Positions 55,470 to 64,000 of a stretch of DNA of 64,000 nucleotides are shown here, in pieces; positions within the stretch are counted from its first letter, which is position 1; each line of letters opens with the position of its first letter. Position numbers and translations under genes: made by a program. The DNA is taken from the NCBI GenBank assembly GCA_949825065.1, contig OX463864.1, positions 10,715,787 to 10,779,786 on the forward strand, given 5' to 3'. This DNA is from Odontocerum albicorne (taxonomy: Eukaryota; Arthropoda; Insecta; Trichoptera; Odontoceridae). Below the pieces are notes generated by a model. That model did not search any database. It had not been told where the DNA came from and was given only the letters and a program-made list of their open reading frames with translations.

Positions 55470-55720
55470 CTTCTCCCTGGCTTCATCCCAACTCATTGTC
55501 TGCGAAGACTGTTGGGGTCAGCTCTCCTCGTCCTCAGGTTGTATGCTCTTCTGTCCCGGACTACGTCCCCCAGGCCGTGCCTCTGCATCAGGTTATCTTT
55601 TTGCACCACCCATAAATTCTTTGGTCTTCCTCTTGTTGTTATTCGAGGAAGATCCATGGATATTGCCTGGTTCACAATGTGATCGGGTGCTCTGCGTCCA
55701 ACGTGCCCATACCATTGATG
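55470..55720 (-). mobile_element. LINE-J 3' end
   Basis: The minus strand encodes QWYGHVGRRAPDHIVNQAIS, MDLPRITTRGRPKNLWVVQK and DVVRDRRAYNLRTRRADPN. This is the 'WYGHVxRRxxDHIVxxAxxxxxxxxRxRGRPKxRW' end of a CR1/RTE-like polyprotein. It is in frame across about 75 residues. The 137-codon frame that contains it (55493-55906) runs upstream into unrelated sequence. Confidence 0.75.
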
Positions 55721-55808
55721 ATATATTAAAAAATATAAATCCTTAAAACAGATCGTCAGAATCGGCCGTGATACAATTTCCATGAAATAATTGTCCTCAA
55801 TTTTTTTT

Positions 55809-55969
55809 TTAGATATCGTGCTTTTTCCTTGAAGCGACAAAGATCTTGATGTTTGGGATGGTATGGACCTTCTGGTAGATGCTGTACAGGTGGCTGTACT
55901 TGCCATTCAGGAAGTCAGATCGCCAGATGCTGAGCATGGACTTCATGATGCCAAGAAAGTAGATATCAG
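55809..55969 (-). other. Possible conserved exon (52 codons), gene unknown
   Basis: After an acceptor-like pyrimidine tract and AG (TTTTTTGTTTCTTACAG with a later CCTGAG), the minus strand reads DIYFLGIMKSMLSIWRSDFL, NGKYSHLYSIYQKVHTIPNI and KIFVASRKKHDI, then TAA. Third codon positions are mainly G or C, unlike the AT-rich surroundings (ATC, CTG, TAC, AAG, GTC dominate). That is the pattern of a real, possibly well expressed coding exon. I do not recognise the protein. The plus strand is also open over the same bases but with poorer codon bias. It might be a terminal exon or a retrocopied piece (ten A follow the stop). Confidence 0.45.
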
Positions 55970-56509
55970 CTCAGGTGAGCTGTAAGAAACAAAAAGGGTT
56001 ATTTACAATAATTAGGAAAAAGTATTGTAAGTGGTTCATTATGATTACGATGAACTAGATTAAACTTAGTGCCTTTTTGTATTTTAGTGTAAACACGTGA
56101 GAATCTCTCAAATGTAACTTTGTTCAATATAACATTTAGAAGCATAGTATATTAATTGCTCGCATAGTTTACTAACTATACTTTACCAAGTATTCCAGAA
56201 TTGATTATATGCAATCAAGCTTCATAAATCGGGCCTGAATTGCGTATGACATGTTAACCGTCAACCCGGAACTATATTTGCATGGAGCCTCGCCTCAGCT
56301 GGATACCAACTAAAATCCATATACCTAACAATAGATATTTATACACGAATTTAAAAATTTATGAAATAAAAATGTTCAAATATATCAACCCCTAGATATA
56401 CTTGTTACTTACCCTTTTTACTGAATTCTTCCCTTCTCTTTCCTACACTTTTTAATATTGTTAAAATTTTTGTAACGAAATAATGTACTAAACTTTTATT
56501 TTACACAAT
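55970..56509. other. Unassigned; searched for exons
   Basis: No second exon with similar codon bias is seen upstream of the candidate on the minus strand within this stretch. Confidence 0.4.
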
Positions 56510-56510
56510 A

Positions 56511-56885
56511 CACACAATAATAAGCAATGCTATATTACAGAATAAAATCAAACTCAGATCGAAACGAGTCCAACACAATAACAAGCAATGTTATATTACA
56601 GAATAAAATCAAACCCAGATCGAAACGAGTCCAACACAATAATAAGCAATGTTATATTACAAAATGAAATCAAACTCAGATCGAAACGAGTCCAACACAA
56701 TAATAAGCAATGTTATATTACAAAATGAAATCAAACTCAGATTGAAACGAGTCCAACACAATAATAAGCAATGTTATATTACAGAATAAAATCAAACTCA
56801 GATCGAAACGAGTCCAACACAATAATAAGCAATGTTATATTACAGAGTAAAATCAAACTCAGATCGAAATGAGTCCAACACAATA
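56511..56885. repeat. 61-bp tandem repeat, 6 copies
   Basis: AAGCAATGTTATATTACA starts at 56522, 56583, 56644, 56705, 56766 and 56827 (61-bp period). Each unit ends CAGATCGAAACGAGTCCAAC. The few differences show recent expansion. Confidence 0.95.
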
Positions 56886-57126
56886 AAAAAAATATCGAAT
56901 CATGTGATTTATTCAATTCCTCTGAACATCAACAATTTATTTACTATTGAAAAATTCATAGCCATGAGGAAGTCTACGCAATGCTTATACTGATTACCGA
57001 ATCTGTATATTCTTAATCATTTTTATCGTATAGTTATACATACTTGTTATATTGAACACGCATTTCCACAGCGTTTCTATTGATATTTTTAAATAAATTA
57101 ATGCTGATGGACTACCATATAATATT

Positions 57127-57685
57127 AAGGGTCTTTCAAATTGAGCGTTTTTTTTAATTCTTGGATAAAACACAGATGGCGTCACAAACTTACCTGGGTC
57201 TTGTGACATTTGAGAAGTGTAATGTATGATATCTATAAAAATGGAGTCGTATACAATACAACAACGCGTTCCAATTGTTGGATTATTTTATGTATTGTAA
57301 TCTCCGGAAACGGCGATGTTAATTGCCCACCAAGATCATGTGATCTGACACCGTTGGACTATTTTCTCTGGGGTTAAGTAAAAAACCAGATCTATAAAAA
57401 TGACCCCCGGATCAATTCCTGAGCTGAAGGACGAAATTATTCGCGTTATTGGTGAGTTAGAACCGCAATTATGCCAAAATGTTATCGAAATTTTTGACAA
57501 AATAGTGGACATTTGTGGAACTGCAGGAGGGGGACATTTGACGGATATTGTTTTTTTGTGTTTAAATGTCGTACATTATACTTCAATGACCAATAAAAAG
57601 TTTTTGAAGTCAAAGCAAATTGTGCGTTTTATTTAAGAATTAAAAAAAAATAATTAAAAAAAACCGCTCAATATGAAAGACCCTT
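57127..57685 (+). mobile_element. Tc1/mariner-type deletion derivative, copy 1
   Basis: The ends AAGGGTCTTTCAAATTGAGC and, inverted, AAGGGTCTTTCATATTGAGC are 21-bp terminal repeats (57127-57147, 57665-57685). ATG at 57241 opens MESYTIQQRVPIVGLFY, the start of a transposase helix-turn-helix. It is joined directly to its C-terminus: GDVNCPPRSCDLTPLDYFLW, a stop, then after a frame change IPELKDEIIRVIGELEPQLC and GGGHLTDIVF. The central catalytic part is deleted. Confidence 0.85.
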
Positions 57686-58934
57686 TACTATAACCAACTA
57701 CCATAAAATATTATGCTATAGATAATAGGATTTCCCATCGAAAAAACAATACAACTCTCTTCAGTGACAAAGCGTGTTTTTCCTAGTTTAACATCATCCT
57801 TTTCATCTCCCTATTGTTGTACTAGCCATCGATGATTTTTTTTAATTGTTTTTTTTTTCAACATTTTTAATTACACTTTTAATTTTTATATGGCACAGTT
57901 TTCATCTCTGCATCAATACTAAATCACTATTAATGTTGAAAAAAACTACTCTAAAATAATACATTGTAATACTTGTTCCATTAAGTTTGATTTAACAACC
58001 CTCACGTTGTTATGGGGTACAATATATGTTCCCATCTAGCGCGATCTACATAAAAAGATAAAAATATTTACTTATTATGAGCGCGGTGGCACTTAATGAT
58101 GAAGAAGTAACCACTTAAAGAGACTCCTCCGTGCATCTAAGTGGAAAAAGAATAGTTGCGATAACAGACTTAAAGTTTGACTTCACAAGATTAGTGAAAT
58201 CACTAAATATTCTTAAGAAGCAGCTTGACACTTACATTCAACTTGTAAGATAATTGAACGGATGGTTGAAAGACATTGCTACTTGGCGAGAATTCCACAA
58301 TTTTGTATTTATTGATGTACGTATAGTATAGAGTTTAACCCTTTCATTTTACCAAATTCATATTCACGACTACATAGGGACACAGTGACAGAGTACATTA
58401 GGACAGAGTATCAGACTTTCTTATCTCGACACACACTCATCGCCACTTTTACATACATATCATTGATTTGATCGAACCATAATTCCTTTGTCTTCATCTG
58501 TCACTTTAATTCTTTATTCTAATTTATTATTGACATTTTTTATCTTTATTAGGGTCTCAATTCATATTTCGTAGAATAAGCTTTTTTCCGTCTGTGACGA
58601 GGGAAAAGTAGTGTGCGTTAAGATATTTTGAATGTTATTGTGTTGTCTTTTTTCTTGCATATCATACGGCCCAGGGTCTTTTGTGTCTTAGCCTGTTGTG
58701 TATAATGAAAACAAGTATGTACTTATTTTTGACAACAGATTATATTAACCATGTCCGTGTTTTGTTTATATTATTGTAGTATATTGTATTTTAGGTTTTA
58801 CTCGCACTGTGGTGTGTTTGCGAAAATTGATTGATCGAAATCGACCTACATGAATGTACACTATATAATAAAGTTTTCAAATAAATTATGCATTTTAAAC
58901 GACAAATTCACATTATATCAGTATTGTAAAGTAT
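57686..58934. other. No feature seen (1.2 kb)
   Basis: AT-rich. No repeat or coding signal is recognised. Confidence 0.4.
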
Positions 58935-59445
58935 ACTTAACTTACCCGCCACCTCTTCTTATCTCACCGAAAATTTTAAGCGTCCCTTCGTTCATAAACT
59001 AGTGCTACGCTCAAAGAGTGATTGTTTATTATCCTTCCAAGTTCACTGCTCTTCAAAACCCATGTAGTGAGACTCTGAAACCAGTTACAAACCAATTTTA
59101 GTCTCGCTCCGTCCTTGGCATGATTTTAAAGGTGACTGAAAAAACTCTTAATTTCTAGTCAGTAATATAATGTGTTTCATTCCTGATTTTTCTTTCCTCT
59201 CCACCATCCTTTCCTTTTCCTTTGATTGGTGACATTTTATATGATAAAGAATGTTCGAAGGATTATTCATCTTTGTGGAGTTTATGGGCGCATGTTTTTA
59301 TGGATTTCGTGGGGATGAATAGTTATTTAAATGTTTTTTTTGGCAACCATGTAACTTGCTTCATTTTACTATTGTCTGATTGGCTAGAAGAGATTGCCAC
59401 CTGACAATAATCCCGCCAGATTGTATTTATAATAAAAATGTTAAA
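58935..59445 (+). mobile_element. LINE-D, plus-strand copy
   Basis: CACCTCTTCTTATCTCACCG, TTAGTCTCGCTCCGTCCTTG, GACTGAAAAAACTCTTAATT and the end GACAATAATCCCGCCAGATT with an A-rich tail. All coding sense is lost. A second decayed tail (CACATGACAATAAACCTGCA) follows at 59460-59525. Confidence 0.8.
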
Positions 59446-59525
59446 ACAATGAAAATATAGCCACATGACAATAAACCTGCAAAGTTGTATGTTATAATAT
59501 ATAACGAAAGTTTAATAAAATGGTT

Positions 59526-60084
59526 ATGAATAACAAAATAAACAATTTTAGTTTATTTTAAATATGCCTACTAATTTAACACACAGTTAATTGATAATTT
59601 TGAAAAATATTCTATTAACACAATAAAGATGAAACAAAAAAGGGTCATTTCTCAAATAAATCAAAATTGTTAAAAATTCAAATAAATTCGGTCACTGTCC
59701 TACAGTTTCAATAATTTTTAGCGAAGCGCATTTCAGAATATTAATTAAGCTCGCGTCCAACAAATATTCGCTGAAAATATCGAATGACGCGAAATTGACG
59801 TTTGCCAATTTCCGTTCTCAATTCCGATAAAGTCTTAAGCCAGGCGAGCGCTTATTTTGCTTGACGAGCGAGCTAGACTTGGCGGAAAGCGGAAATATTA
59901 AACCTAACAACATGTTGGTTGTGTTTGTCGCAAAAATATATCAATATATGGTGTTATAATCAACAAAAATCAACCAATGTTTAAGATTTAAACTGATGAT
60001 ATACGCTTTTTGTATACCTCTAAATTGCAATACCCTTATTTTGTATTACTCTTTGAAAGTATCACATGTGAGAGAAATACTGTA
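59526..60084. other. Unassigned stretch
   Basis: CG-containing sequence at 59715-59905 (CCAGGCGAGCGCTTATTTTG, GACGAGCGAGC) is GC-richer than the flanks but shows no frame or repeat partner. Confidence 0.4.
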
Positions 60085-60593
60085 AGGCCTCGGCCACACA
60101 GGTAGGAGCCTCGCTTGATGCATAGAGGTACGAGTATGTTGCGAGTTATGTGACATATCCTAGCGAACCAACGTACCGCATACCATCGCAGTGGCCACAC
60201 TGCACGCTTCGCGCCACGTTGCATGACGATGAGTCATCGAGTGAGTCTCCTAGCGAACAGACGTGTTGGTTAATTTACAAGATGGCGGAAGTTTTAATGA
60301 CAGCTGTGTATAAAATGGAGCCTTTGTGGAACCCATCGAGCAAATTATAGAAAAATGTACCTGTAATAAAATCCCTTTGGAATGAAGTTGCACAGAAAGT
60401 AAATAAATATGATAATTTGTAATGAAATTGGTTAGTTTTGAGAGAGGCATCGTGTGTTGACTCAACCGCTCCCAACTGTCAAATGAATTTGTGCGTAGCA
60501 CTTTGGTGTGACCAGGCATGAAGTCACCTAGTATATGAGTCATGTGAAACCTAGCTTAGCACCTAACGAAGCACTTTTGTGTGGCCTCGGCCT
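60085..60593 (+). mobile_element. PIF/Harbinger-type element with MADF remnant
   Basis: The ends AGGCCTCGGCCACACA and, inverted, AGGCCGAGGCCACACA are terminal inverted repeats next to TAA/TTA bases, as expected for the 3-bp TWA target of PIF/Harbinger. Inside, ATG at 60282 starts MAEVLMTAVYKMEPLWNPSS, a stop (60348-60350), then KNVPVIKSLWNEVAQKVNK in the same frame. That is the first half of a MADF (Myb/SANT-like) domain, the second protein of Harbinger elements. No transposase frame remains. Confidence 0.8.
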
Positions 60594-60882
60594 TAATAAT
60601 TTGCAGGGAGAAAATAATGTTATACTTCGGACAACTAGCTGGAAGAGATAAAGACAATATGGAAGAGTTGATAGTGACTGGAATTGATTTAATGATATAT
60701 AGTAAGGGAAGGCGAGCAATATGTCGGTCTCCAGAAAAGACAACATACTAAATCAAAGAAGTCACTAGTTCCTTGTCGAGTGCTGCACCCATTATGGGTC
60801 AGGACCGGGAAAAGTGGAGGCGAATCATCCACTCAGTTCTAGATCAGAGTGATTAATGTACGAATAAAATTTATAATAATAT
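60594..60882. other. No feature seen
   Basis: Short unassigned stretch before a tandem repeat. Confidence 0.4.
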
Positions 60883-61060
60883 GTTGACGTAGTTTGGCAT
60901 CTAATATTATTAAAGTTGTTTTAAGTAAGATGAAAATTTATAATGTGTTGACGTAGTTTGGCATCTAATATTATTAAAGTTGTTTTAAGTAAGATGAAAA
61001 TTTATAATGTGTTGACGTAGTTTGGCATCTAATATTATTAAAGTTGTTTTAAGTAAGATG
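60883..61060. repeat. 64-bp tandem repeat, nearly 3 copies
   Basis: GTTGACGTAGTTTGGCATCT begins at 60883, 60947 and 61011. Each copy ends TTAAGTAAGATGAAAATTTA. The last copy runs straight into LINE-E coding text (AAGTAAGATGAAAAAAGGAG), so the duplicated unit is a piece of the LINE itself. Confidence 0.9.
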
Positions 61061-61290
61061 AAAAAAGGAGTTTTAAGATGATTCGAAGAAGTGAAGAGAT
61101 GACTAAGCGAGAATACAACTGAAAAACACAAGGCGTGCGTGGAAAAGAACCGAGAAAGACTTGACTGTATCAAATTGATCAGACTTTGAAAGAAGATAAA
61201 GTGAAAAATACGAGTAATAGGTAGAAAAAAATAAAGATCAATTATCTCTGCTTGCCCCACAAGTGACATGATATGACGACATGTGTGGTA
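61040..61290 (+). mobile_element. LINE-E 3' end
   Basis: SKMKKGVLR then W-to-stop decay, followed by the K-x-D-L-T-V-S-N equivalent of the DQI segment. The end is ATCTCTGCTTGCCCCACAAG and GACATGATATGACGACATGT. Confidence 0.7.
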
Positions 61291-61895
61291 TTGTATAAAA
61301 TCCATAATTATTTGATTTTAAAATGTTTTAATTTTTAAAATGGTAATACAAACTGACGCAAATAAATTCTTTATTCAAGAAGCCAATTTAATAATTTTCT
61401 CTTCGTTTTCCTTACTTCCTGCCCTCCACTCCGTCTTCCCCTTTCTTTCACCACCCTCTTCCTCTTCTTCTCTTACTACATCCTCGCACAGATTATTTAT
61501 TCCTTCCTCGGAATGGCCTCGCCGTGTTTACATTGAATTATGTATTAGAAATTTAATTAAACTCGGCTTCTTTGCCTGGCACACATAGCTGAGTGTAGTG
61601 TGTGTGTGCTAGAGAAAGCCTACGGCTTCTGATATACGGAGTGCCTTGTCGGAGGGAAGTACTTGAAGGATTTAGGGGTCAATATGGCGTATTATTTATA
61701 ATTAATAATCATTGTTACTTGAACTTTTAATAGTGCAATGTAACAAAAGCTGTAATTTTATAAAACATATCAAAATATAATATAACACAGAGTCATGATG
61801 ATATAAAAGTGTGAACGGAAAAGAAAATACGACATATGGGTGAACAATTATAGATTGTAGCCAGGTGAGGAATTCTTGAGGAATACAGCGACCTA
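61291..61895. other. Unassigned; pyrimidine-rich run
   Basis: 61395-61500 is pyrimidine-rich (CCTCTTCCTCTTCTTCTCTT). An 82-codon frame over it is compositional. Confidence 0.4.
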
Positions 61896-61897
61896 TA

Positions 61898-62262
61898 TAC
61901 TGCCCTCATAAGCAAAAACGCAGCTAATGGCAAAAATAAAGTTTGAGAAAACTGCACTTTTATGTTTTTCATTGATGCCTAAAAATGTCGTGATTCATAA
62001 ATAAAAAAGTAGTAAAATGTGATTCATAAGCAAAAAACGCAGCAAACGCATATGCACTTGCTATATTTTTGCTTAGAAAAACCTAGTATTATGTAAAATT
62101 AAGAAATACTCGTACATTATGTCGATTTTAGTGTTGAAATAAATGGTTTTCTGTATTTTTTTTATGGATTATGGTTCAGAATTTGATATGTAATATTGTC
62201 TCATACTTAGTTCAGTTTCTGATTTTTTCCCGTTAGCTGCGTTTTTGCTTATGACGGCAGTA
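61898..62262. mobile_element. TA-flanked MITE with CATAAGCAAAAACGCAGC motif
   Basis: Left TATACTGCCCTCATAAGCAA then AAACGCAGCTAATGG. Right, inverted, TATACTGCCGTCATAAGCAA then AAACGCAGCTAACGG. The arms are about 35 bp with few mismatches. A third copy of CATAAGCAAAAAACGCAGC lies inside at about 62022. It is non-coding, probably Tc1/mariner-type. Its right end abuts a LINE-A. Confidence 0.8.
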
Positions 62263-62264
62263 TA

Positions 62265-62769
62265 GTGAAGTACGAGCACAAACTAATAAAGCGACAGCTT
62301 TGGCTGACTGCCTGCGGGACACTAAATGGAGAAACAAACACATGCTAACCGAAAGTAAGGTCAGGATATATAAGACATGCGTCCGCTCTATCATGACATA
62401 TGGGATAGAAGTGAGAGCCGATACCAACAGGACAAAAAACCTTCTCAGAGTGGCGGAAATGAGAACCCTAGGCTCCATTGCATGCAGAACTCTTAGAGAT
62501 CGAATCAGAAATGAGACGATAAGGTATTTCTGTCGTGTTGAAGACATAGTGAGGTGGGGAAGAAGCAGAAAGCGCTTCTGGAGGGATCATGTTGACCGCA
62601 TGGAGGATACGAGACTTGCAAAAATCGCTAAAACTGAAAACCCTAGCAACAGAAGATTACCAGGAAGGCCACCGAAAAGGTGGAAGGTCAGCTGGACGTC
62701 ATCATCCCAGGACAGCCCACCGTCACAAACAGGTCATACGACCTAGACCAAGAGGAAGAAGAAGAAGTT
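62265..62769 (+). mobile_element. LINE-A, longest copy, open frame of 148 codons
   Basis: The 62300-62746 frame reads HMLTESKVRIYKTCVRSIMT, YGIEVRADTNRTKNLLRVAE, RTLRDRIRNETIRYFCRVED, IVRWGRSRKRFWRDHVDRME and NRRLPGRPPKRWKVSW. This is the C-terminal region after the palm domain of endonuclease/reverse-transcriptase elements (RTE/CR1-like). It ends in a GAAGAAGAAGAAG tail. It is 5'-truncated with no catalytic FADD motif, so not active, but the uninterrupted frame points to a recent insertion. Confidence 0.85.
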
Positions 62770-62799
62770 TTTGGGTAGTATTTTCTCACATAGTAAAAG

Positions 62800-63125
62800 A
62801 GTTATGAAGAATATCGAAAGCTGATGTGTTTAGTAAAACCACTCTGAGATGGTTAGGATATGTAGAACGAATAAATTAAGAAAGATTAAGAAAACAAATA
62901 TTTATAGTGCAAATGTGAGTGAGACGCATGGTAGAGAAATACTATTATTATGATTGAATCTAGTGAGGAATGTTTGAGAATAAGGAAACGTAAAAAAACA
63001 GATAAATAGTATGAGTTGTGTTGGAAGTATATGAATGTAGAAGAGACGAAGAATTTGTGTTGAGATAGGAAAGTCTGTCTACCCCAACAGGAAAATGATG
63101 TTATGGTATATATATATATATTTGT
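62800..63125 (+). mobile_element. LINE-E 3' end
   Basis: KADVFSKTTLRWLGYVERIN then a stop. TGAATGTAGAAGAGACGAAG, GTCTGTCTACCCCAACAGGA and a TATATATATATTTG end follow. It lies directly behind the LINE-A copy in the same direction. Confidence 0.7.
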
Positions 63126-63164
63126 ATTACCGTATAACAATGTCTTCCAAACAACCAGATAGAT

Positions 63165-63372
63165 GACAACCTCCGTGGTCTAGTTGGTAAGACGCTTGTC
63201 TCCCAGCCTGGAGGTCGTGGGTTCGGTTCCTGTTGGAACCCAGATTTTTTAAAAAAGGATTCCAATCTGATTTTAACTTAAGACCTCTTTAACATCTTTC
63301 TGGTTGGCTGGAAGATATTGCCAAACGGGAATTAGCCCGCTAGGTTGTACTGTATACAACGAAAGTGTAATA
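63165..63372 (+). mobile_element. SINE-A, reference copy
   Basis: CTCCGTGGTCTAGTTGGTAA (A box), GGTCGTGGGTTCGGTTCC (B box), AACCCAGATTTTTTAAAAAA, TCCAATCTGATTTTAACTTA, and the tail TCTGGTTGGCTGGAAGATAT with TAGCCCGCTAGGTTGTACTG. It is about 208 bp. The promoter boxes are good enough for RNA polymerase III initiation, but the head no longer folds as a complete tRNA. Confidence 0.85.
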
Positions 63373-63373
63373 A

Positions 63374-63936
63374 AGGATCTTTCAAATTGAGCAGTTTTTT
63401 TAATTCTTGGATAAAACATAGATGGCGTCGCGAACTTGCCTGGGTCTTGTGACATTTGATAAGTGTAATGTATGACATTTATAAAAATGGAGTCGTATAG
63501 CATACAATACAACAACGCGTTCAAATTGTTGAATTATTTTATGTATTGTAATCTCCAGAAACGGTGATGTTAATTGGCCACCAAGATCATGTGATCTGAC
63601 ACCGTTCGACTATTTTCTCCGAGGCTATGTGAAAAGCCAGGTCTATAAGAATGACCCCCAACCAATTCATGAGCTGAAGGATGAAATTATTTACGTTATT
63701 GGTGTGTTAGAAACGCAATTATGCCAAAATGTCATCGTTTTTTTTTTTTAAGAGTGGACATCGTGGAGCTGCAAGAGGTGGACATTTGGCGGATATTATT
63801 TTTAGGTGTTTAAATGTCATACATTATATACTTCAATGACCAATAAAAATTTTTTGAAATCAAAGCAAATTGCGTGTTTTTTTCAAGAGTTAAAAAAAAT
63901 TGAATTAGAAAAACCCGCAAAATTTGAAAGAACATA
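63374..63936 (+). mobile_element. Tc1/mariner-type deletion derivative, copy 2
   Basis: It has the same structure and the same deletion junction as 57127-57685. The left end is AAAGGATCTTTCAAATTGAG. ATG at 63487 (MESYSIQYNNAF-type, frame altered by a 5-bp insertion) leads into VNWPPRSCDLTPFDYFLRGY, VKSQVYKNDPQPIHELKDEI and VIGVLETQLCQNVI, open from 63565 to 63738 before a T-run frameshift. The right end is decayed (AATTTGAAAGAACAT). Confidence 0.8.
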
Positions 63937-64000
63937 CAAATACGTTAAAGAGATCTTAAGAGAAAATCTCGCTAAGTTGTATATTATTCAATATCAGTTG

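Noticed and set aside
55493..55906. 137-codon minus frame as one protein
   Set aside because: Only its second half is LINE-J; the first half is the wrong frame of the candidate exon region and AT-rich filler.
63165..63240. tRNA gene at the SINE-A head (also 16451, 34442, 21640, 11420)
   Set aside because: A and B boxes are present, but the acceptor stem does not pair and the same non-tRNA body and tail follow at several places, so these are SINEs.

Overview
The window looks like intergenic or intronic DNA from an animal, most likely an insect. It is AT-rich, full of decayed non-LTR retrotransposons, tRNA-derived SINEs and cut-and-paste DNA transposons, and it has no convincing host gene with several exons. 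I cannot name the order or species. A 200-base run of N (15315-15514) is an assembly gap. Family labels such as LINE-A or SINE-A are local to this annotation.

Retroelements make up most of what can be recognised. Seven LINE 3'-end families occur (A, C, D, E, F, H, J), almost all as 5'-truncated pieces. LINE-D has seven copies and LINE-E about a dozen. Three SINE families (A, B, C) have tRNA-like heads; the 3' tail of SINE-A resembles the 3' end of LINE-D, which suggests a SINE using a LINE's machinery. Three solo LTRs of one family (17860, 43516, 45637) have the same ends, 4-5 matching bases of flanking duplication and, for one, a related unoccupied site in the window.

DNA transposons of most major superfamilies are present as short, mostly internally deleted copies: hAT (2813), a mariner rebuilt with about 230-bp inverted ends (39369), two Tc1/mariner-type deletion derivatives with the same deletion (57127, 63374), pogo/Tigger (49632, with an intact 209-codon reading frame; and a separate broken transposase at 41545-42775), PIF/Harbinger with a MADF-like remnant (60085), two TTAA-flanked piggyBac-type families (36894/41912/51284 and 42851), a Helitron relic (23522) and several orphan MITEs (3351, 26155, 47092, 61898).

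Layout: 1-5 kb holds LINE scraps and a hAT MITE; 5-8 kb a LINE-C copy and a 1.4-kb higher-order satellite; 8-15 kb LINE/SINE copies and minisatellites; 15.5-22.4 kb SINEs, LINEs and an LTR, including a LINE-F inserted in a SINE-B; 23-27.4 kb a Helitron relic, a 52-bp tandem array, a MITE and a 300-bp TAAA array; 28-36 kb LINE and fold-back copies and a 64-codon ORF of a family I seem to recognise; 36-44 kb the most nested section, where a pogo-like transposase is broken by two TTAA elements; 44-56 kb SINE/LINE copies, a Tigger element, nested TTAA-K in LINE-H and a possible exon (55809-55969); 56-64 kb tandem repeats, Tc1/mariner, Harbinger and LINE-A/E copies.

No genes work together here. 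The useful content is the order of insertions: several elements interrupt others, which gives relative ages and in some cases exact element ends.
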